From contig JAKTNV010000024.1 in assembly GCA_022747635.1 (NCBI GenBank), forward strand, positions 6,412,803 to 6,476,802: a DNA stretch of 64,000 nucleotides. Direction: 5' to 3'. This stretch comes from Hetaerina americana (Eukaryota > Arthropoda > Insecta > Odonata > Calopterygidae). Shown here piece by piece: positions 12,101 to 21,100 of this stretch. The notes under the pieces are model-generated. The model saw nothing but the letters and a program-made list of their open reading frames with translations, made no database searches and had not been told where the DNA came from. The position numbers and the translations under genes were made by a program. Within the stretch, counting starts at the first letter, position 1. Each line of letters opens with the position of its first letter.

Positions 12101-15100
12101 AATGATACTTTTTTGCTCTCTAACTCTTTATTGTTATAGTATAGTCTCTTTATTGTGTGTGTCTGCTTTCTTTTGCCATAGCACCCCACTGCCCCCATTA
12201 CCAATTGAGAAAAAGGGTCCTGGAAGTGGTGACCCTTCTCTGCTTCCCGGGAGCAACCGTTCCTCAGCTTCAGGGAGTAGCATGTATGGGCAGCTAGTGG
12301 TGGGTGAAGATGATGGGGAGGGAGGTGTCATTGGATTTGGTTGTGGGGTGAACACTGATGATGAAGATATCTACAGTAAACCAATGGTAAGTAGTAAGTT
12401 TCCAATATCTCAGAATGGTACATATTTGAAACTTTAGGATAGCAATTGCAGTAATATGTGATTCCCTAGAGGTTGCTATTTTCATAATTTATTTTTATAG
12501 TTTTAGTTTTGAATCGTATTGAATCTGTGAAACTGCTATTTAACTGTGTCCTTGATGAGATAACACACTCATGTAAGAAGTAATTATTAATTCTATTTTA
12601 TTTTGGAGTTAATTTGAAAGATATTTCAGAGATGTTTTTGTGTGCTCTCTGTTATTATAATATTTTATACTTGGGATTAATGCTCCAAAGAGATGGAGGG
12701 GGTGTGTCATTAGCAAAACATCAACATTTGAACAGTAGCAGGTCATTTTCCATTAAAAATTGGTATTCATTGTGGAATCAGAAAGAAAATGTTTAACAGT
12801 GGGCAGTTGGAGTTCCTCATAGCAGAGATAAAAAGGATTGAGAGGGTTTTATGGTTTAAGATGGTCACTGAAGTCCTTTCTTGTTGCATGATCAATATGA
12901 TATACTCTGACATTCCACCTTGCCACTGAATTATTATACATGTTTGTCATTGGAATTCTATGATTCCTATGACCTATATGTAATAAAATAGTGGCCTTAT
13001 GGTAGTGCTCATGATAAATAAAGGTGATGTTGATTGGAGCAATCGGAGGTACTTGCACAGTAAAAATTATGAAACTGCTCTTATGGTTACAAGATTCATT
13101 TATTTTCATTTATCAGGAGGTGGTTAATGGGAGATCAACACCTGGAACACCTTCTACTCGTTCGTCATTGGGCGTTCCCCCTGCACCTCCTCCCCTCCCA
13201 GAAAACTCCACCCCCCCTCCGATCCCTTCCAGAGATTCGAGACCGAAGTCAGCTGGTTTTGGTTCTATCATCACATGTAACTGTGGACACAAGATTGGAA
13301 TTTCCAACAACCATGGGAGTGGCTGTGCATTAGTTCATGGAAATGTCATTGATACCAATAGCCCAACAGCATTTCGTAGCTATGGGGACTATTGTTCTCT
13401 ACCACCCCTGCGAAATCGGTGAGTAGTAATTTAAAATTGGAAGACAGCATTCAGATTATTTCTATCATAGTTAATAAATATGCATACCACACAGCTATTG
13501 AAATCAATGAAAAGTATTGATGAATGTTATATTGATTTGTGCTGCAATAAGTTTTCAATTTGATTTTGTCCAAGTCTTAGACTATATTTGATATCAGCAC
13601 AAAATGAGTGAAATGTGGACTCCTCATAGTCCATTCAAATAATTCTTCAATGTATTGTAATAACTTCAGCATGAAGAACCACCTTCTACAAATTCAAGTG
13701 CCGAGAATCTCTCCCAAGGCACTCATACATTTTCATTGTAGAGTGCAGGACTTGAAGCCCTATGTATGAAAGCATAGAAACCTGTGTGGCATGCAATATT
13801 TGAAGTTGTTTACAGTTCAGTCAAATACAGTGGATTCCCTCTCATCTGGCCACTATCAGCCTGAATCCCTCACCAGATAAATGTGTGCCCGGTTAATCAG
13901 AAAAAAATTGAAATAAACGATCCATAGCTAAAAATTAGATTTATGCTAGGAATTCTTTACAATTATAAAAGATAATAATAATATCCTGATTGGATAAAGC
14001 ACCAGGTAGTTCTTGCAATGAGGGATAAAGAGGAAGTCTGCTGTAGACCTTAGTTTTTTCAATTTAATGTGCATAATAAAATGATGAAATTAGTAAAATA
14101 TCTCAACTTTTAATCCTGAAGGGGGGATTGGGAGGCAAGCAACTCAGCTCCAGCAGATTTAAGCAAAGGCTTGGCCGGAACCACTAATGGAGATAGCACC
14201 AAGCCCTCCAGTCCAAAGATGGCGCTGCGGTACTCTCTGCCTCCTACAGGAATATCCACACATCCCCCAGGAGGTGCAAATGGAGAGAGTATGCGTAATT
14301 CATGGTCGGAGACATCAGTGGACGAAGAGGAAGAAGCTCCTCCTCTTCCACCACGGGGCCAAAGTAAGCATTTTTTCAAATCTGTAGTAGAACTATTATT
14401 GTGATGCACTAGTATAGCAGTAAAATTATTAATTGAACCAGGAAGCATTCAGGAGAGATGGAAAGAATACATAGTGGATCTATTTTTATCATTAGCAGAT
14501 TATTTTTATGTTAAGGATAAGGCCAGCAACCTTAGAACTAGAAAGAGAATATCATGATGACGATATCTTAGGTCCAAGAGTACTAAATGGCGAGGTAGAA
14601 ATGACATTTACGAAATTGAAATCAAATAATAAACTGAGTGGAGTATATAAAATTTCAGTGGAACTGCTTAAGGCTTTAGCAAAAACATAGGGAAAAGATT
14701 TTTATGGGTTTTTACTACTAGTAAGTAATATTCATGAGGAAGTAATTTGCTTGGAAGATTCCGTCAGATCATGCGTTACCAGGTGGATTTTACAGAATTT
14801 TACAGTGGACCCAACCATAGAACTGGATTATATGGAGCTGCTTTCATAATTAATGCTAGGATAAGAAACAGTTTGATTAATTTTGAGCCATTGGGGACAG
14901 ACTATGTAAAATATCCTAAGTGAATAATTACGTTTTTGAAGGCACCTTCAGTGCCGGGCAGGTAGGATTGTGTTTGGTAAGGATGTCAAGAGCAATACCG
15001 GCGATAGCTTAGCCACTGGTAGGGCCTCCCTTGCCGGACATGTCTCATCTGAACTGCCAGACTAAGTGTGCCTCACACGATAGAGAGGGCTCCTTAAGTG

Positions 15101-18100
15101 TAGAGACAAGCCTTTCTAAGGGAGTAAACCCTGAATACAAATCCTGGCCCTCCAAGTCGGGGGTTAGGCGTCAGGCTAGCAACCCTACCCTTTTCTTTCA
15201 CTTACTACGAAACCTCTAAACGTGCCTCGGATAGATAAGGATGGATTTTCAAGATATCGACCTGGTATAGGACAACAAATAGATGGAAAGTAGCAAGAAA
15301 TGGAATGTTAGAACATTGTTGAAACCAGATAGAATGACTGAAGTTGCCAATGAAATGCTGAAATATGGTTTGGATATTATAGCCCTACAGGAAGGAAATG
15401 GTGGAATTGATAAGAAGAATTTTACGGTACTATACAGTGGACTCAACCATAGAACTGGATTATATGGAACTGCTTTCATAATTAATGCTAGGATAAGAAA
15501 CAGTTTGATGAATTTTGAGCCATTAGGGGACATACTATGTAAAATAACCTTAAAAGGAAAATTGTGTAACATCAGAGCCTTATATCAGCTCTTTCCCCTG
15601 CTGAAGATAAAACAGAAGAAGAAAATCAAGAATTTTACAATAAACTGGAAAGAGAAGGCCCAAAAATACCAAAATATAAAACAATTATCATTCTTGGAAA
15701 TTTAAATGCAAAAATCAGTGAGGAAGACTTCTTGCATTCTGTAGCAGGAAAGTACTCACTGCATGATGTGACAAGTGAAAATGGAAGGCTTCTCTGCCAG
15801 CTTGCTCTGTCGCTCAACATGATCATTAAGAGCACATGCTTTGAACATAAAAATATTCACAAAGGTACCTGGAAAATGCCTGGGATAGGTCTGCACGAGG
15901 ACCAAATTGTGACTCTGATCACCATCTAGTGAAAGTAAATTTTAGAGAACAACTGGCCCTCTTGGATAAGTTCCATAGGCCAAGAGGGGTTAAATGGTAT
16001 AGTAAAATTTTAAGAGATGTTGTGCAAGCTTTGAGGTACAAAGATGAAATAAGGAGAAAGTTAACAAGGAATGGGGAAGAACAGACAGGACAATATTCTG
16101 TAAAATGTCAATGGACAAGAATTAAACAATCTGTTCTATCAACTGCAAAGGACATAATAGGTAAAGCAAAAATAAAAATGAATGCAGATTGGTTTGATAA
16201 TGAGTGTAAATGTGCAGTCGAGGAAAAGAATAAGAATGGATACATTATGTTACAAAGGGAGACTAGATTAACAAGAGAGAAGTATAGGCAGAGCAGGAAA
16301 GTAGCTGATAAATCACTGAAAAGAAAGAAAAAGGAGTCCTTAAAAAATCAGATAAATGCTGTAGAAGAGCTGAATAATGCTGAAGAAAGCAAAAAGTTTT
16401 ACCAAGCGGTAAAATACATGACTAAAGGTTATCAGCCAAAAGTGCGCTCCTGTAGAAATAAAAATGGTCAAGTCATTGGAGAGGAAAATGGGAAAAATGG
16501 GCTGAATATTTTAATGACCTGTATAATAAGGAATTAACTCCAGGGGTGGAAGAACATGAAACCTCTAGGTTTCATCCCAACAATAGAAGAGGTAATTGAA
16601 AGCAATGGAAAACAAAGGAATGACGCAGCACCAGGAGAAGATGGAATAACAGCTGCATTGATTAAAAATGGAGGTCAAGATTTAAAGACCATTACATTAG
16701 CTAATTTGTAGTATTTGGAAGTTGGAAGAGTTCCCAGAAGACTGGAAAACAGGATTGATTTGCCCAAATTATAAAAAAGGTGACAAATATGATTGCAAAA
16801 ACTATACGGGCATTAGATTACTGAATATAGCATATAAAATTTTCACGTCCCAAGCACATGCTGAAGACATACTGGAAGAATATCAGTGTAGCTTTAGAGC
16901 TGGTAGAAGTACTGTTGACCAGATATCCCCCGTAAGACAAACAATGGAGAAATGCTATGAATATGTTGACTTGCATAAACTCTTCATTGACTTCAAACAA
17001 GCTTTCATCCGCGTGAACAGGAAAGAGATGCTACGTGTGTTGAGAGGTTATGATATTCCAGAGAAACTGATTCAATTGACATTGCATGAATCACAATGTA
17101 ACGCCTTGATTGGGGGTAAAGCATTTAATATGACCTCAGGGGTAAGACAAGGAGATGCTCTCTCAGTCATATTATTCAACCTGGCCTTACATAATGCAAT
17201 GAAAGAATTGAATTTAAGAGGGTCCATTGTGGATAAATCCCAGCAAGGATTCGCATATGCAGATGATATAGCACTAATTCCATGAAATGTGAATGACCTG
17301 AAAGAAATTTTATGCATTTTAGAAAGCACTGATAAAGAAGTGGGGCTGAAGGTTAGTGAAGAGAAGACCAAATACTTGAAAATGTCAGCTTCTCAGAACT
17401 AGCAGGACTTGCAAAACATAATAATTGGGAATTATGAGTTTGAGGGTGTCAAGGAGTTAACCTATCTTGGAGTCAGACTTAACAATGAAAATAAGATATC
17501 CATGGAGATCAACCGAAGGGTTATGGGCATATTTTGCAAATGTAACACCCCTCAAAATCAATATTACTATAATGATTATCAAATTATACTATACTGAAGA
17601 TATTAAATGCTTATTAGACCCGGTGTAATTTGTGTAGCTGAGACATGGACATAAGCAATTTGGAATGAAAAAGGAGAATCTATGGCCCAGTTAGAGAAAG
17701 AGAAAGATGTTGAATTAGAATGAACATGGAAATAAATGAACTACTAGAAGGGAAGGACTTAGTTAGATTTGCCAAGTCTAACTTTTGGCTGGCACGGTTG
17801 GGCCATGTAGAAAGGATGGAAAATGACAGAATGCCCAAACTGATACTTCATAGCAAGATGGAAGGGGTCAGAAGAATAGGTAGAGCAAGGAAGAGATAAT
17901 TACAGGATGTGGAGGATGATTCAAAGGCAATGGGAGTTACAAGATTGAGGAAAAAGCAAGAACAAGAACTGAATAGAGGTATATGATAGAGGAAGCCAAA
18001 GCCCACACCAGGCTGTAGAGCTGCAGATGATGATGATAATTACATTAGGGATAATCAGTTTAGGTTAAGGAAGAGGAAAGCCACGTCTGATGCCATAGCA

Positions 18101-21100
18101 GTGAATGGGACAATAATAGAAAGTTAAATATTCAGGATGTATTTATTAGCTTCATTTCGAGGGAATCCTACATTGGGAAGCAGAGGGGAAGGAGCTAGGG
18201 AAGAGAGGTGTGGAGGAGGTTTTTTGGCAGGCTGTTTTTTTATAAATTTTGTCCATGACTGCTTATTATTTAAGTGTGCATGTTTATTTATCAGTTAATT
18301 AAGTGGACTCAACAGGGTTGCATTCACAGCTTCAAGCATTTTCAAGCCATCCCATTTTACATTGAGGTACAGATCCACCAAAGGACTTTTAAATTATGTA
18401 TTATTATAATGTATAATTAAATTTATTAGGAACATTTACCAGCCTAATACATCCAAGCAACAATAAAAATGGGGATATTAATCAATTAAAATCATTTCCA
18501 AATGATTGAAAACTTTTCAAAATTTTTAAGAAAATATTTTTATTTTTGAGATATAACATTTTAATTTTTAAATCTTAGAATACATTTTTTTAAAGGGTGC
18601 ATAATCACATCACATCAAATAATACAGTCACTTTATAAATAGCTTTCATAATTAGTCATAAAATGCATGGCATTGATGAAAGGGTTTGGAGAAAGGGTGC
18701 CATATGGGTTGGTACCATAGGTTAAGTGCTGTTTTACTCTCCAAAATCCAGGTATGACTTATGGTAGAGGAAGAATAGGAGCCATGTGCAAATATGCAAA
18801 GTGCATCAAATTATATCGATCCTGTCAAATGCAATATTTTTAGCTCTAACATTTCCTGCCCTCACCACAAGATTTTCCAAATATTAAGATAGTAATTTTT
18901 GAATCCCTCCCATGGACTACAACCAAACAATAGGCTTGCGTGTTCTGATGACCCCGAAAGCTGTACTGGTGGGAGGAGTGATAATTGCTCCTCGTAGGAT
19001 CACCCATGACAGATAGGTCGAAGGTTAGGAGCCAGACGAAAGGTAGTCCACGCAGCAACTGTTCCTCAGTGAGATGGCTGCAAAGGCATCTCACCCCAGT
19101 GGGGCTGCCGTAGTGTGATGGTGTCACTTAAAAGCAATATTGAGGAAGGCAAAGGGAAACCACCTCGATTATCATTAATGATGGATACTATAGAGAATAT
19201 GGCTCCTGACACCAATGGGACCCGTGGGTGGGTGGAGGGGGGGTCCGTCGTCGTCATCCCACAAAACCCTTGCAAGGGAAAACCAACAGTAGCAGGACAG
19301 AAATGCAGACATAAGACGCAGGAGAAGAAGATCAATTTAGTAAGAATAGGAAAATGGAACGTTAGGACAATGATGAGGACAGGAAAATTGGAGACTATTA
19401 AGCGAGAGATGGAAAGGGGAAATATAAATATTTTAGGTCTATGCGAGGTGAGATGGAAGCATAGCAGGGATTACTGGAGTGATAATTATAGAATAACATA
19501 TTAGTTGGTCTTAATCGGCCGTGTGTCGTAGAAAGTAGTAAAGTAGTAAAGACACTATTGGTACCGGTTACGCAAAAAAGGACTAGGAAACCATGGGTCA
19601 TGGATGAGATGATTACAAAGATGGATGAGAGGAGAAAATGGAAGAAAGTAAACACAGAGTTAGGCAACACGAAGTACAAAGAGTTAAATAATAAATTGAG
19701 GCGGGCAACAAATAAAGTAAAAGAAGAAGTGCTAGGAAATGGAAAGTTTGCATAGGAGGGGTGAAATTGGTGCACTGTACAGCAAAGTGAAATCATTATC
19801 GGGAAGTAAGGCAGGAAAAATGGATGAATTGTCTGATTATTGTCTTATTCATTATTTCAGCATTGGACAAGAGATGTGGACACTTCCTTGGGGAAGCAGG
19901 TTTATTGAACACTCCACCTGCCCCTCCAAAAAGGCTCCTGAAAAAGGTAACCACCTGAGAGGAAGAAGTATGCATTTATTTTGGGGTGGGTTAAGTGAGA
20001 AGGGGGTTGGGGAGGGGGGAGGGACGGAGAAGGAAGGGCAGGGTGTAGGGAGGGGGGGAGGCACTTGGGTTGGGAGGGATGTAGGGAGGGGGGGAGGCAC
20101 TTGGGTTGGGGAGGGGGGAGGGACTTGGGTTGGGAGGGGGGTGTTTGGAGGGACTTGGGTTGGGAGGGGGGTGTTTGGAGGGACTTGGGTTGGGAGGGGT
20201 GTAGGGAGGGGGAGGGACTTGGGTTGGGGAGGGGTGTTGGGAGGGTGTAGGGAGGGGTGAGGGACTTGGGTTGGGAGGAGTGTTGGGAGGGGGGAGGGAC
20301 TTGGGTTGGGAGGAGGGTTGGGAGGAGTGTTGGGAGGGTGGAGGGACTTGGGTTGGGAGGGAATTGGGTTGGGAAGGGGGAGGGTCTTGGGTTGGAGGGG
20401 TGTAGGGAGGGGGGAGGGACTTGGGTTGGGAGGGTTGTAAGGAGGAAATTGGGAGGGGGCAGGGACTTGGGTTGGGGAAGGGTGTTGGGAGGGTGGAGGG
20501 ACTTGGGTTGGGAGGGACTTGGGTTGGGGAGGGGTGTTGGGAGGGTGTAGGGAGGGGTGAGGGACTTGGGTTGGGAGGAGTGTTGGGAGGGGGAGGGACT
20601 TGGGTTGGGAGGAGTGTTGGGAGGGTGGAGGGACTTGGGTTGGGAGGGACTTGGGTTGGGGAGGGGTGTAGGGAGGGGGGAGGGAATTGGGTTGGGAAGG
20701 GGGAGGGTCTTGGGTTGGAGGGGTGTAGGGAGGGGGGAGGGACTTGGGTTGGGAGGGGGGAGGGACTTGGGTTGGGATGGTTGTAAGGAGGAAATTGGGA
20801 GGGGGCAGGGACTTGGGTTGGGGGTTGGGGAAGGGTGTTGGGAGGGTGGAGGGACTTGGGTTGGGAGGGGGTAGGGAGGGGGGAGGGACTTGGGTTGGGA
20901 GGGGGGAGGGACTTGGGTTGGGAGGGTTGTAGGGAGGAAATTGGGTTGGGGAGGAGTGTTGGGAGGGGGCAGGGACTTGGGTTGGGGGTTGGGGAAGGGT
21001 GTTGGGAGGGTGGAGGGACTTGGGTTGGGAGGGGGTAGGGAGGGGGGAGGGACTTGGGTTGGGGAAGGGTGTTGGGAGGGTGGAGGGACTTGGGTTGGGG

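Noticed and set aside
16722..17285. Functional host reverse transcriptase or telomerase
   Set aside because: Motifs ([23 protein letters not shown]) and the neighbouring endonuclease identify a LINE; stops separate the domains.
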